Positions 36,015 to 44,852 of a DNA stretch of 64,000 nt are shown one piece after another. The stretch is from Furfurilactobacillus milii (GTDB taxonomy: Bacteria; Bacillota; Bacilli; Lactobacillales; Lactobacillaceae). The stretch spans positions 62,001 to 126,000 of the forward strand of contig NZ_JAIWJF010000006.1 of NCBI RefSeq assembly GCF_021654115.1, written 5' to 3'. The notes under the pieces are model-generated. The model did no database searches, had not been told where the DNA came from, and was given only the letters and a program-made list of their open reading frames with translations. Numbering within the stretch: the stretch's first letter is position 1; each line of letters starts with the position of its first letter. The translations under genes were made by a program, and so were the position numbers.

Positions 36015-36905
36015 ATGACAAGATGGAATGATGAAAACCCGTTTATCAAAGTTGTAATTTTATTATTTTCGGCTGTCTGCTGTGCCGTTGCGTTGAATGT
36101 TTTTTTGATTCCCAGTAATATTTTTGCTGGTGGACTCAATGGGATTGCACAGTTACTACACTGGGGACTTAAGTTTACTGGTGCAGATATTTCAACTGGT
36201 TGGTTTATCCTGGCTTTTAACCTCCCAATCGGCATCATGGGATGGCGCAAAATTGGGCCACGTTTTACAGCTTGGAGCTTTGCTAACGCCATTGTGACAT
36301 CTGTGCTGGCGATTGTAATTCCCGAGGTGAGTGTGTCCCATAATGCATTGCTAAACGCATTGTTTGGTGGCATTTTAACTGGTATTGGCATTGGTTTCCC
36401 ATTTCGGTTTGGATTTTCAACCGGCGGCATGGATATCATTGCCATGGTTTTACAAAAAACTACTGGCCGCTCAATAGGGACACTGACGATGATGCTCAAT
36501 TCGGGAATCATTGCTGTTGCCGGTTTCTTTATCGGTTGGGAAAATGCGCTATTTACGATTATTACTATCTACGCAACCTCACGAATGGTCGATACAATTC
36601 ACACACGTCATCAGAAGATGACTGCTCTTATCGTGACGAACCGGCCGGATGAATTAATCGCAGCGTTGCGAGAACACCTTTTCCGCGGTGTCACTGTTTT
36701 ACCCTCGCGTGGCGCCTTTTCGAATCGTGACAATTCGACATTAATGATCGTCATTTCGCGTTATGAATTGTACGATTTGCAAACGACCGTTAAGGAAACA
36801 GATCCAGACAGTTTTATGAACCTGGTTGCAACGGTTGATATCGCAGGTAACTTTTTTGATGAAGATAAGCAGGCAGAATTGAGGCAATCGTCAAAACAGG
36901 GGTAA
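36015..36905 (+). CDS. YitT family membrane protein (DUF161 + DUF2179)
   Basis: A 296-residue protein with five to six hydrophobic helices (residues about 10-32, 50-75, 77-97, 105-125, 145-180) and a soluble C-terminal DUF2179 domain beginning near TALIVTNRPDELI. The GGLNGIAQLL and FSTGGMDIIA segments are typical of the family. Its function is not established. It lies 87 bases before glpK, which has no obvious promoter-terminator separation, but the two families are not known to work together. Confidence 0.9.
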   Translation: MTRWNDENPFIKVVILLFSAVCCAVALNVFLIPSNIFAGGLNGIAQLLHWGLKFTGADISTGWFILAFNLPIGIMGWRKIGPRFTAWSFANAIVTSVLAIVIPEVSVSHNALLNALFGGILTGIGIGFPFRFGFSTGGMDIIAMVLQKTTGRSIGTLTMMLNSGIIAVAGFFIGWENALFTIITIYATSRMVDTIHTRHQKMTALIVTNRPDELIAALREHLFRGVTVLPSRGAFSNRDNSTLMIVISRYELYDLQTTVKETDPDSFMNLVATVDIAGNFFDEDKQAELRQSSKQG

Positions 36906-36991
36906 CAGATGCCTAAAAGTTTGCTAAACTTATCTTTGTTTGGTGGAACGTGTTCAAAAATTCGAATCTTGTCAATGAATGGAGTTGCGAC

Positions 36992-38491
36992 ATGAACGAT
37001 GAGCAGTACATGATGGCGATTGACCAGGGAACGACTAGTAGTCGGGCCATGATTTTCAATCATCAAGGACAGATTGTAGGAAAAGCTCAGAAGGAGTTTC
37101 CACAATACTTTCCGCAACCGGGATGGGTGGAACACGATCCCGAGGAAATCTGGAGTAGTGTTCAATCAGTGATGGCAGATGCCTTGATTCAAGCACACCT
37201 TGCTCCATACAAAATCCGTGGCATTGGGATTACCAACCAGCGTGAAACAACCATTATTTGGGACCGCAAAACGGGAAAGCCCGTTTATCACGCCATCGTT
37301 TGGCAGTCGAAACAGACGACCAGCATTACAGAACAATGGCAAAAAGCCGGGTTAACTGAGACAATTCGTCAAAAGACCGGGCTTGTGGTAGATGCTTATT
37401 TTTCTGCTTCTAAAATCAAGTGGTTATTGGATAATGTGCCAGGTTGTCGTGAACGCGCAGAAGCTGGTGACCTACTGTTTGGCACCATTGACACGTGGCT
37501 GTTATGGAAGCTGACTGGTGGTAAGGTTCATGCGACAGACTATACAAACGCCAGTCGAACAATGCTGTTCAACATTCATGATTTGAAGTGGGATGCCGAT
37601 TTATTAAAGGCTTTTGATATTCCAGCTGAGTTATTACCTGAAGTGCGAAGCTCCTCAGAAATTTACGGCTATACCGCAAACTACACCATGTCAGGTGTGT
37701 CGGTGCCGATTTGTGGTATTGCAGGCGATCAGCAAGCGGCACTCTTTGGTCAAACAGCTTTTGACAAAGGCAACGTCAAAAATACTTATGGCACTGGTGC
37801 CTTTATTGTTATGAACATTGGTCAACAACCCACGCTATCGACTAAGGGGTTACTGACGACAATTGCCTATGGTTTAAATGGTGAAGTAACTTACGCCCTT
37901 GAGGGATCAATATTCGTTGCTGGTTCAGCAGTTCAGTGGTTGCGAGACGGAATGAAGCTGGTTCAAGACGCTGGGGATTCTGAAGCAATGGCCATGGCGG
38001 CCGATCCAGATGATCATATTTACGTGGTACCGGCGTTTACAGGGTTAGGTGCGCCGTACTGGGATCAAGAACTGCGTGGCGCTGTGTTTGGACTCACACG
38101 TGGAACAACCCGTGAACAATTTGTGCGGGCAACATTGCAGGCAATTGCGTACCAAACTCGCGACGTGGTCGATACAATGGCTGGTGACACCGGTTTGAAA
38201 ATTGACACATTGCATGTTGATGGTGGTGCATCCAAGAATGACTATTTGATGCAATTTCAAGCTGACATTCTAAATACAACCATCAGACGTGCCAAGATTA
38301 ATGAAACGACAGCGCTTGGAGCAGCTTTCCTAGCTGGACTAGCGATTGGTTTTTGGGAAGATCAAGATGAGCTACGTCGTTTGTATATGACCGGTGATCA
38401 GTTTGAATCGCAAATGGCAGAAGATAAGCGTAACAGACTCTATCATGGTTGGCAGGTAGCTATTAGGGCTGCCCAAGCGTTTGAACAATAG
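36992..38491 (+). CDS. glpK: glycerol kinase
   Basis: Phosphorylates glycerol with ATP to glycerol 3-phosphate. The 499-residue protein has both FGGY family signatures: [14 protein letters not shown] near the start and [20 protein letters not shown] near 350. A GTG at 36950 is in frame, but ATG 36992 has TGGAG seven bases before and fits family length. Enterococcal enzymes carry a His at position 232 (DYHFYG) that HPr phosphorylates; here the aligned segment is NYTMSG with Thr232, so that activation switch is missing. No glpF, glpO or glpD is next to it. Confidence 0.96.
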   Translation: MNDEQYMMAIDQGTTSSRAMIFNHQGQIVGKAQKEFPQYFPQPGWVEHDPEEIWSSVQSVMADALIQAHLAPYKIRGIGITNQRETTIIWDRKTGKPVYHAIVWQSKQTTSITEQWQKAGLTETIRQKTGLVVDAYFSASKIKWLLDNVPGCRERAEAGDLLFGTIDTWLLWKLTGGKVHATDYTNASRTMLFNIHDLKWDADLLKAFDIPAELLPEVRSSSEIYGYTANYTMSGVSVPICGIAGDQQAALFGQTAFDKGNVKNTYGTGAFIVMNIGQQPTLSTKGLLTTIAYGLNGEVTYALEGSIFVAGSAVQWLRDGMKLVQDAGDSEAMAMAADPDDHIYVVPAFTGLGAPYWDQELRGAVFGLTRGTTREQFVRATLQAIAYQTRDVVDTMAGDTGLKIDTLHVDGGASKNDYLMQFQADILNTTIRRAKINETTALGAAFLAGLAIGFWEDQDELRRLYMTGDQFESQMAEDKRNRLYHGWQVAIRAAQAFEQ

Positions 38492-38566
38492 GCGTAACTG
38501 CAATGAAACAGCAATGGTAAATTATTAGAACAGGCATGAAAAAGATTACTGCATGAAGCCTTCATT

Positions 38567-38628
38567 CTTGATTGAAACTACCAAAAACGGGCACAATGGT
38601 AGCATGGCTTTTATTTAGTTCAATCAAG
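38567..38628. repeat. nested inverted repeats between glpK and the EamA gene
   Basis: Perfect ten-base arms CTTGATTGAA (38567-38576) and TTCAATCAAG (38619-38628) enclose a second perfect pair, CTACCA (38578-38583) and TGGTAG (38597-38602). On the plus strand the right half is T-rich but lacks a clean T tail. It could be a weak terminator for glpK, a folded leader of the next gene, or an operator. Confidence 0.5.
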
Positions 38629-38674
38629 TTAAAGGCTGCGGTTAAAAATATACATTAGGTTAGAGGATTGATTC

Positions 38675-39577
38675 ATGAAAACTCAAAATTACACAAAGGG
38701 TATTCTGTGGGCGGCCTTTGCTTCCACAATGTGGGGGATTTCGGGCACGATCTTGCAGTTTATTTCCCAAACGCAAAATATCCCAGCAACCTGGTTTTTA
38801 TCGGTACGGACGCTGGGTGCCGGCGTTATTTTGCTCTTAATTAGTTGGTTTCGCGAAGGCCGTCATATTTTTGACCTCTTTAAATCTTGGCGTTTAATTG
38901 GTTGGTTGTTTGCATACGCGCTGATTGGGCTAATGGCAAACTTATTCACCTTCTACATGAGTATTAAAACTGGTAATGCCGCCTCGGCCACTATCTTACA
39001 GTACTTAAGTCCTCTGTTTATTGTGCTAGGGGCCTTAGTTTTCAAACATGAACGACCGTTAAAGACTGACTTAATTGCGTTTGGCATTGCATTAGTCGGT
39101 GTTTTCTTAGCAATCACAAAGGGTAATATCCATTCTCTGGCCGTGCCGATGAACTCAATTATTTGGGGAGTATTGGCAGGGGTAACAGCGGCGTGCTATG
39201 TGGTGTTACCAAGGGAGATTGTTGCCAAACATTCACCGTTTGTAGTGCTTGGCTGGGGGATGTTTATTAGTGGTGTACTATTTAATTTATGGCATCCATT
39301 TTGGAGTCATACGCCAGTCATTACTGGTAAGCTGGTGTTATCTATTAGTGCTGTTATTCTTGTTGGCACCATCTTCGCATTCTCCTCATTGCTGTACAGT
39401 TTAAACTTCGCGCCCTCAGCAGTAATTAGCATTGTTGATGCGCTGCAGCCAGTTGTTACTTTTATCCTGAGCATCATTTTCTTTCATTTGCAGATCAGTG
39501 TGATGGAAGTGATTGGTTCCATCTTGGTAGTTGTAGCTGTATACCTGTTACAAAGAATGGGCAGTAGTGCAACGTGA
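38675..39577 (+). CDS. EamA family (DMT superfamily) transporter
   Basis: A 300-residue protein of ten hydrophobic helices in two five-helix EamA repeats (about 8-140 and 155-297). Motifs include AAFASTMWGISGTI in helix 1 and PSAVISIVDALQPVVTFILS near the end. These proteins export or import small metabolites such as amino acids; the substrate cannot be read here. GAGGATTG precedes the ATG. It is convergent with the 73-residue minus-strand gene and shares its terminator. Confidence 0.9.
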   Translation: MKTQNYTKGILWAAFASTMWGISGTILQFISQTQNIPATWFLSVRTLGAGVILLLISWFREGRHIFDLFKSWRLIGWLFAYALIGLMANLFTFYMSIKTGNAASATILQYLSPLFIVLGALVFKHERPLKTDLIAFGIALVGVFLAITKGNIHSLAVPMNSIIWGVLAGVTAACYVVLPREIVAKHSPFVVLGWGMFISGVLFNLWHPFWSHTPVITGKLVLSISAVILVGTIFAFSSLLYSLNFAPSAVISIVDALQPVVTFILSIIFFHLQISVMEVIGSILVVVAVYLLQRMGSSAT

Positions 39578-39670
39578 TGGCTACTGTATGTCTTATTCTG
39601 GCAGGATAGTGCATTACACATTCGTTTTAAATGTATAATGCAACTACTGATTTTCTTATTTAAAAAATCA

Positions 39671-39707
39671 AAAAAAGATGCTTCCTTTTGTGGAAACATC
39701 TTTTTTA
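39671..39707. terminator. bidirectional terminator between the EamA gene and the small minus-strand gene
   Basis: AAAAAAGATG and CATCTTTTTT arms with additional TTCC/GGAA pairing form a hairpin with A and T tails for both strands. Confidence 0.88.
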
Positions 39708-39740
39708 TATTGTGATTTAATTGCTAGTATTGAATGGACC

Positions 39741-39962
39741 TTACATTTTTTTAATAACGCGGTAACGTTTGCCATCTTTAGGATCATCCGTTTGATCAAC
39801 TTTATCAAACAGGACGTATGGTTTACCATCTGTCTCTGAGACAATAAACAGGGCGTGCGGGTGTTTATGCTTGTATATCTGGGCGCTCTGATAAACTGCG
39901 TTATAATCATGTGCATTGGCAATCGCATCACCAGGATTGAAAAGAACATGTTCTTCAGTCAT
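39741..39962 (-). CDS. hypothetical 73-residue cytosolic protein
   Basis: Not recognised. The short protein begins MTEEHVLFNPGDAIANAHDY, has a central hydrophobic strand HALFIVSE followed by GKPYVLFDKVD, and a basic end RYRVIKKM. It has no membrane segment or signal peptide. ATG 39962 has a strong AAAGGAGG site eight bases upstream; a longer frame to 40028 has none. It lies 66 bases after the HAD phosphatase gene on the same strand and is followed by a terminator, so the two are probably one transcript. Confidence 0.7.
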   Translation of the reverse strand: MTEEHVLFNPGDAIANAHDYNAVYQSAQIYKHKHPHALFIVSETDGKPYVLFDKVDQTDDPKDGKRYRVIKKM

Positions 39963-40028
39963 CAGCAAGACCTCCTTTGAGGTAAAAATGGTTACCATCA
40001 TCATGCTCGCAGGCGCTGCAAAAAGCAA

Positions 40029-40859
40029 TTATTCAGCTTTCGCGAGGGCAACTGGTAGATTGAGATAATCGAGTAGGTAGTGAGCCAAACCGTCATGATC
40101 GTTGTCTAAAGATGTCACATCCTTAGCTATAGCTTTAAGATCGTCGATGCCGTTAGCCATGGCAACACCCCAACCGGCATAACTAATCATTGCGTGATCA
40201 TTGCCTTCATCGCCAAAGGCAATAATGTCATTTCGGTCAATGCGATAGGTCTGGGCTAAAAACTCGAGACCTGTGGCTTTCTCAACTCCTTTATGGGCGA
40301 CTTCTAATACGGGCCAACGACCACCCCAAACATTCATGTCAATGTGATTGCCATACCTGGCAGTAATATCGTGAATCAGTTGATCACGGTGTTGTTCATT
40401 GAAATAAAGGGTTAGCGCAGTTGGATCAGTCGTCAGGTTTTGTGCATTGAGAATTTGTTGTGGTTGCAGAATGGTTGGGAAAAAGTCAATTGTGCCATCA
40501 CTCGCATGATTGGCCCATACGTTTGTTTTGTTTTCGGCAGCAATTGTCTCAATTCCAAGCGATGATTGATGTGCCAGAAGATCTAATGCAATGTCCCGAT
40601 CAATGGTGTATTGGTACTCATGCCGCCATTGATGGTGCGGCAAATGACCAAGTGAGCCATTAAAATTGATCATTGCACTATGCAAGCCGAGTTCATCATA
40701 GTATTGACGTGAAATACGATAAGGCCGGCCAGTGACGATACTAACAATGTGACCACTAGCAACAGCTGTTTGTAAAACCTGCTTTGTAAACGGTGAAATA
40801 GCAGATTGGTTATTTAAGGTTGTACCATCCAAATCGATGGCAATAAGCTTGCGGTTCAC
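40029..40859 (-). CDS. Cof-type HAD-IIB phosphatase
   Basis: A 276-residue HAD hydrolase that dephosphorylates a small metabolite such as a sugar phosphate. Motif I is AIDLDGTTL (Asp9 and Asp11 as nucleophile and acid), motif II TGRP near 43-46, and motif IV GDEGNDHAMI near 217. A large IIB cap lies in between. The start codon is GTG 40859 with GGGAG upstream. The substrate cannot be predicted. The small 73-residue gene follows it. Confidence 0.92.
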   Translation of the reverse strand: MNRKLIAIDLDGTTLNNQSAISPFTKQVLQTAVASGHIVSIVTGRPYRISRQYYDELGLHSAMINFNGSLGHLPHHQWRHEYQYTIDRDIALDLLAHQSSLGIETIAAENKTNVWANHASDGTIDFFPTILQPQQILNAQNLTTDPTALTLYFNEQHRDQLIHDITARYGNHIDMNVWGGRWPVLEVAHKGVEKATGLEFLAQTYRIDRNDIIAFGDEGNDHAMISYAGWGVAMANGIDDLKAIAKDVTSLDNDHDGLAHYLLDYLNLPVALAKAE

Positions 40860-41049
40860 GAATTCATCTCCCTTAGACGATTTTTTCGTCCAAAAATATC
40901 TTCGTTCTAATTTACCTTATTCATTTGGGTTCTGCAAGTTTGCTAAGAAACTCATCTGTGGCCCTGTGATTCATGGCGATGACGTGACGTACCAAAGATT
41001 TCGGTGTAAACTGATGCGAGTGTTTTAAAACGGTTATGGAGGGAACAAA

Positions 41050-42414
41050 ATGGAGTTACCGGCGGGTTTTGCCGAGAAATATTCAACATTAATGGGTGAA
41101 AGCGAGGCAAAAGACTTTTTAGCCAGCTTCGATCAGCCAATCCAGCAAGGATTTCGTGTCAATCCGCTAAAGGCCAATGCAGTTCCGGAAAACGTTTCAC
41201 TAAACAATCCTACAGGGATTCCCACAGGCTATTATGGCCATGTTAGTGGTCATACGCCTGCACATACGACAGGAGTGGTGTATAACCAAGAACCTTCTGC
41301 AACTTATGTTGGGGCAGTGGTGGATGCCCAACCGGGAGAACGGATCCTTGACCTGTGTGCAGCACCAGGTGGCAAATCAACTCAAATTGCTGCCGGATTG
41401 CAGCAGCAAGGATTATTAATGACAAATGAAATTTTTGCCAAACGTGCAGCCGTGTTAGCAGAAAACATGGAACGTTTTGGTGTTGCCAATGCAGTTGTTT
41501 TGAACGAAACGCCTGCTCATCTTTCAAAACAGTTAGCCAACTTTTTTGATAAGGTCGTGGTGGATGCACCGTGTTCTGGGGAAGGCATGTTTCGTAAAGA
41601 TCCAGACGCAGTTCAGTACTGGACGCCTGACTATCCGCTTGAATGTGCCACGCGTCAGCGAGAAATTTTGACTGAAGCTGTCAAGATGGTACGACCAGGA
41701 GGGCAACTCATCTATTCGACCTGCACGTTCGCACCGGAGGAAAATGAGCAAATGATGGCGTGGGTATTGAAGTCATTCCCGGATTTTGAACTGGTTTCAT
41801 TGCCGAAATTGCCCGGTTTGGAAGCGGCCCGGCCACAATGGGCCAATAATGATCCTGAACTTAGTAAGGCTGGTCGGCTGTTTCCACATCATATGGATGG
41901 CGAAGGCCACTTTATTGCCAAATTGATGCGTCGTTCAAGCGATACAAACGTCACCCATAAACCAGCAAGATTGCCAAGACCTGACGCAAATGAGGTTAAA
42001 CTATGGCAGGCATTTGAGCAACAACACTTTACTCAACCAATTACAGCGGGGCAATCGTTGACCGTATTTGGGGCTCAATTGTACGCTGTTCCTGCTTTAA
42101 CGCCAGACCTCGGTAAATTGAAGGTATTGCGGCCTGGCCTTCATCTGGGCACGTTAAAAAAGAACCGGTTTGAGCCAGCGTTCGCGTTAGCACTTGCCAC
42201 GCATCCGGATCAGTATCGGCCAACAGTGGCTTTGAGCTCAGCTCAATGGGCACAGTTTGTCCACGGTGATACCGTGACATTAAAAAAACCGACTGAAAAT
42301 GGTTGGACACTGGCGACCATCAACGGCAACGGTATTGGTTTCGGCAAGGTGGTCGGTCAGACACTTAAGAACGGTTACCCTAAAGGACTACGTTTTTTAG
42401 TGAAAGCCGATTAA
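41050..42414 (+). CDS. rRNA (cytosine-C5) methyltransferase, RsmF-like
   Basis: A 454-residue SAM-dependent enzyme for m5C in rRNA. The catalytic domain (1-290) has the SAM loop DLCAAPGGKSTQIA near 98-111, Cys175 in DAPCSGEGMFRK and Cys225 in YSTCTF. The C-terminal third is the extra RNA-binding (FERM/PUA-like) domain typical of RsmF and its Gram-positive relatives. GGAGGG precedes the ATG. It differs from RsmB (1.05 kb), which has a NusB N-domain. The exact target base is not deducible. Confidence 0.93.
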   Translation: MELPAGFAEKYSTLMGESEAKDFLASFDQPIQQGFRVNPLKANAVPENVSLNNPTGIPTGYYGHVSGHTPAHTTGVVYNQEPSATYVGAVVDAQPGERILDLCAAPGGKSTQIAAGLQQQGLLMTNEIFAKRAAVLAENMERFGVANAVVLNETPAHLSKQLANFFDKVVVDAPCSGEGMFRKDPDAVQYWTPDYPLECATRQREILTEAVKMVRPGGQLIYSTCTFAPEENEQMMAWVLKSFPDFELVSLPKLPGLEAARPQWANNDPELSKAGRLFPHHMDGEGHFIAKLMRRSSDTNVTHKPARLPRPDANEVKLWQAFEQQHFTQPITAGQSLTVFGAQLYAVPALTPDLGKLKVLRPGLHLGTLKKNRFEPAFALALATHPDQYRPTVALSSAQWAQFVHGDTVTLKKPTENGWTLATINGNGIGFGKVVGQTLKNGYPKGLRFLVKAD

Positions 42415-42451
42415 TTAACAGACTTAGTGTTAAATCAATTCAACAGCTAAT

Positions 42452-42488
42452 AAAAAATGTTCAGTCCGTTTGAGACTGAACATTTTTT
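42452..42488. terminator. bidirectional terminator between the RsmF-like gene and fni
   Basis: A perfect 15-base stem AAAAAATGTTCAGTC/GACTGAACATTTTTT with a seven-base loop, usable from both strands. Confidence 0.95.
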
Positions 42489-42504
42489 ATACGATTCGTC
42501 TTTG

Positions 42505-43554
42505 CTATTTTCCTTTTAAGTTTCGCTGCTGACAATAATTCATTAGGGCGGGGGATAGAACTGTTTTTACAGTTCGTAAATCGGCCGTTGTGTGTGATCC
42601 CGTTAACGCGTATAGCAAGCGTAAATCACTTTGCCAATCCTTAATGTACGTATGCAGTGTCTCTTCATCATGGGTCATGAGAACCCGCAAAAAGTGGCCA
42701 GCTACACCAACAGCGTTTGCCCCTAGGATTAACGCCTTTAAAACATCCAATGGGGTTCTCACGCCGCCTGAGGCAGCAATTTGCATGTTGGATACTGCAT
42801 GCGCTTCCAGAAGGGATTGAACGGTCGTTTGTCCCCAGTTAGATAAATAGCTCAATTCTTGATGATGGCGACGTTCATTTTCAATTCGAGCAAAGTTAGT
42901 ACCACCGCGGCCACTGACATTAATGTATTGAACGCCCATCTGTTTTAAAGTGTTAATGGTTTCTTGGCTCATGCCGAAACCAACTTCTTTAACAATAACG
43001 GGGACGGACAAGCCATTAACAATTTCCGTAATGTGGTCGCGCCAACGCAAATCCCGATCACCTTCAGGCATAATTAGTTCTTGCGCACTGTTGATGTGTA
43101 ATTCCAATGCATCGGCAGCAACCATGTCGACTAATCGCTGTGCATCGTCAAGTGAGTGACCAGCACCAATGTTTGCGAAAATTTGGCCGTGCGGATTTAC
43201 CTTTCGAACAATGGTGAAGGTTGACGCTGCTGCAGGTTCCTTTAAAGCAATACTTTGCGAGCCAACGGCCATTGCCAAGCCGGTTGCTGCCGCAATTTCA
43301 GCGAGTTTGGCATTGATGTGACCGGTTCTCTCAGAGCCGCCAGTCATTGCCTCGATGTAAAACGGTGTCGACAAGGTCAATCCAGCAAAGTGAGTTGACA
43401 AGTCAACGTTATCAACTGCGATTTCTGGCAAGCTTTGATGAATGATTTGAATATCGTCAAAACCGGCGTCGCTTTTTTCTTGGTATTGTTTTAAAGCAAT
43501 AGCGAGATGCTCATCCTTACGATGTGCGTGAGCGGATTCAGTTAACTTGCTCAT
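42505..43554 (-). CDS. fni: type 2 isopentenyl-diphosphate isomerase
   Basis: FMN- and NADPH-dependent isomerase of IPP and DMAPP, the last step before prenyl chains. The 349-residue TIM barrel has AMTGGSERTGHINAKLA near 69-85, GSQSIAL, FANIGAG, VIVKEVGFGMS, and GRGGTNF motifs, plus the ASGGVRTPLDVLKAL phosphate site. AGGAGG precedes the ATG. It is downstream of mvaK2, from which a strong hairpin terminator separates it, so it may be expressed partly on its own. Confidence 0.97.
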   Translation of the reverse strand: MSKLTESAHAHRKDEHLAIALKQYQEKSDAGFDDIQIIHQSLPEIAVDNVDLSTHFAGLTLSTPFYIEAMTGGSERTGHINAKLAEIAAATGLAMAVGSQSIALKEPAAASTFTIVRKVNPHGQIFANIGAGHSLDDAQRLVDMVAADALELHINSAQELIMPEGDRDLRWRDHITEIVNGLSVPVIVKEVGFGMSQETINTLKQMGVQYINVSGRGGTNFARIENERRHHQELSYLSNWGQTTVQSLLEAHAVSNMQIAASGGVRTPLDVLKALILGANAVGVAGHFLRVLMTHDEETLHTYIKDWQSDLRLLYALTGSHTTADLRTVKTVLSPALMNYCQQRNLKGK

Positions 43555-43622
43555 GGCTGGCCTCCTAAATTTTATCCACAGCGAATTCTGTTATTTTAAT
43601 TAGTCATAAAGATTTGAGAAAT

Positions 43623-43659
43623 AAAACCGTAGAACCGATAATCGGGTTCTACGGTTTTT
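43623..43659. terminator. terminator between mvaK2 and fni
   Basis: Perfect 14-base arms AAAACCGTAGAACC and GGTTCTACGGTTTT with a short loop. On the minus strand it follows mvaK2 by about 40 bases. Confidence 0.88.
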
Positions 43660-43695
43660 AGTTTGAATATAGCGCTCACTTTTATTTTAGAGTGG

Positions 43696-44775
43696 TTAAA
43701 CTAAATCCATGACATTGTGAACACTTAATGGCAAGGTAGTGATGCCTTGAGTTTCCCAATCCTGCAGTAGTGTATCAACGGCCTCGTGGCGATCAATCAA
43801 AACGATACCGCAGTCACCACCACCGGCACCAGAAGTTTTAGCCGCACCGCCATGATCTTCAGCAATCGCACATAAACTATTTAGAGCGACTGTTTCAATT
43901 GGGACATGACTGAATGCACTCAAATGTTGCAGCAGTTTGCGATTTAATCGAAGTTCACGTTGGATGATATCGATCGCACCATCTCGAAATCCTTGAATCA
44001 TCCGGTTTAAACAATCACGGCTTGATTGCAGGAATGTTCGGTATTCTAGTTGATCCATACTTTTGGCCCAGGTGACCTTATCAACTAAGTGAGATGTTGA
44101 TGCGGGAGAACCTGTCCAGCCAATTAGCAACCTTAAGTCTGCTGGCGGCGTCAAAAGTTCAACGGATAGGCCAGGCCAGTCAAGGGCTAACAAATCAATT
44201 AGCGGTAGATCGTCACGTTTGGCGGTTAGCCACTGATGATCGAATGAATGGTAAGCAATCCAACCACCATAGACAGATGCCGCGATATCACCCAGAGAAC
44301 CGTTACCCTGAACATCCAAATGAGCAATAGCTGCTAATTTAAATAATGTGTCCTTAGTGATCGGTAGTTGATAAAATTTGCAAAGTGCTTTGACCGTGCC
44401 TACTGTAACAGCGGCTGAAGAGCCCAAACCAAATTTTTTGCCATCCTTGCTATCCAACTGTGAGTTTACAGACAGGTGATAGAATTTCAATTCACGTCCA
44501 CATGCTCGTGCGTAGCTTTCGGTCAGACGAATAGCGGAGAGCAGGTAATGAAAGGGATTGTCCCGATTGTCAAACACAAGTTCATCGCCAGCTCGCCGCC
44601 AGTTTACTGAGGTTTCTTTGTATTGTTCAGACTCGATTGTGCCGAAGTTTTTACTTTCCTCAATTGTGACAGTTACAAACTGGTTTAATGCCACAATAAT
44701 GGCAGGGAACCCCGCTTCAACAACCGCATATTCGCCGGCAATATATAGTTTGCCGGGCGCTTTCACGCTAATCAA
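43696..44775 (-). CDS. mvaK2: phosphomevalonate kinase
   Basis: Phosphorylates mevalonate 5-phosphate with ATP. The 359-residue GHMP kinase has the N-terminal APGKLYIAGEYAVVE segment, the ATP loop GLGSSAAVTVG near 110-120, and the C-terminal KTSGAGGGDCGI motif. The start is TTG, with AAAGGAC about nine bases upstream; the only nearby ATG (44784) is out of frame and hits a stop after three codons. It follows mvaD by 77 bases on the minus strand. Confidence 0.96.
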   Translation of the reverse strand: MISVKAPGKLYIAGEYAVVEAGFPAIIVALNQFVTVTIEESKNFGTIESEQYKETSVNWRRAGDELVFDNRDNPFHYLLSAIRLTESYARACGRELKFYHLSVNSQLDSKDGKKFGLGSSAAVTVGTVKALCKFYQLPITKDTLFKLAAIAHLDVQGNGSLGDIAASVYGGWIAYHSFDHQWLTAKRDDLPLIDLLALDWPGLSVELLTPPADLRLLIGWTGSPASTSHLVDKVTWAKSMDQLEYRTFLQSSRDCLNRMIQGFRDGAIDIIQRELRLNRKLLQHLSAFSHVPIETVALNSLCAIAEDHGGAAKTSGAGGGDCGIVLIDRHEAVDTLLQDWETQGITTLPLSVHNVMDLV

Positions 44776-44852
44776 TTAATCATGTCCTTTCAAGACAAAA
44801 AATGTGTGCGTTATTCGTGTTGAATAGCGCAAACATTGCTTATTTCAAAATT

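Noticed and set aside
35984-36511. 175-residue open frame on the minus strand
   Set aside because: It lies wholly opposite the YitT family gene, has no ribosome site and its composition follows from the opposite frame, so it is a shadow.
36761-37165. 134-residue minus-strand frame across the YitT-glpK junction
   Set aside because: Overlaps two clear genes; no site and no family match.
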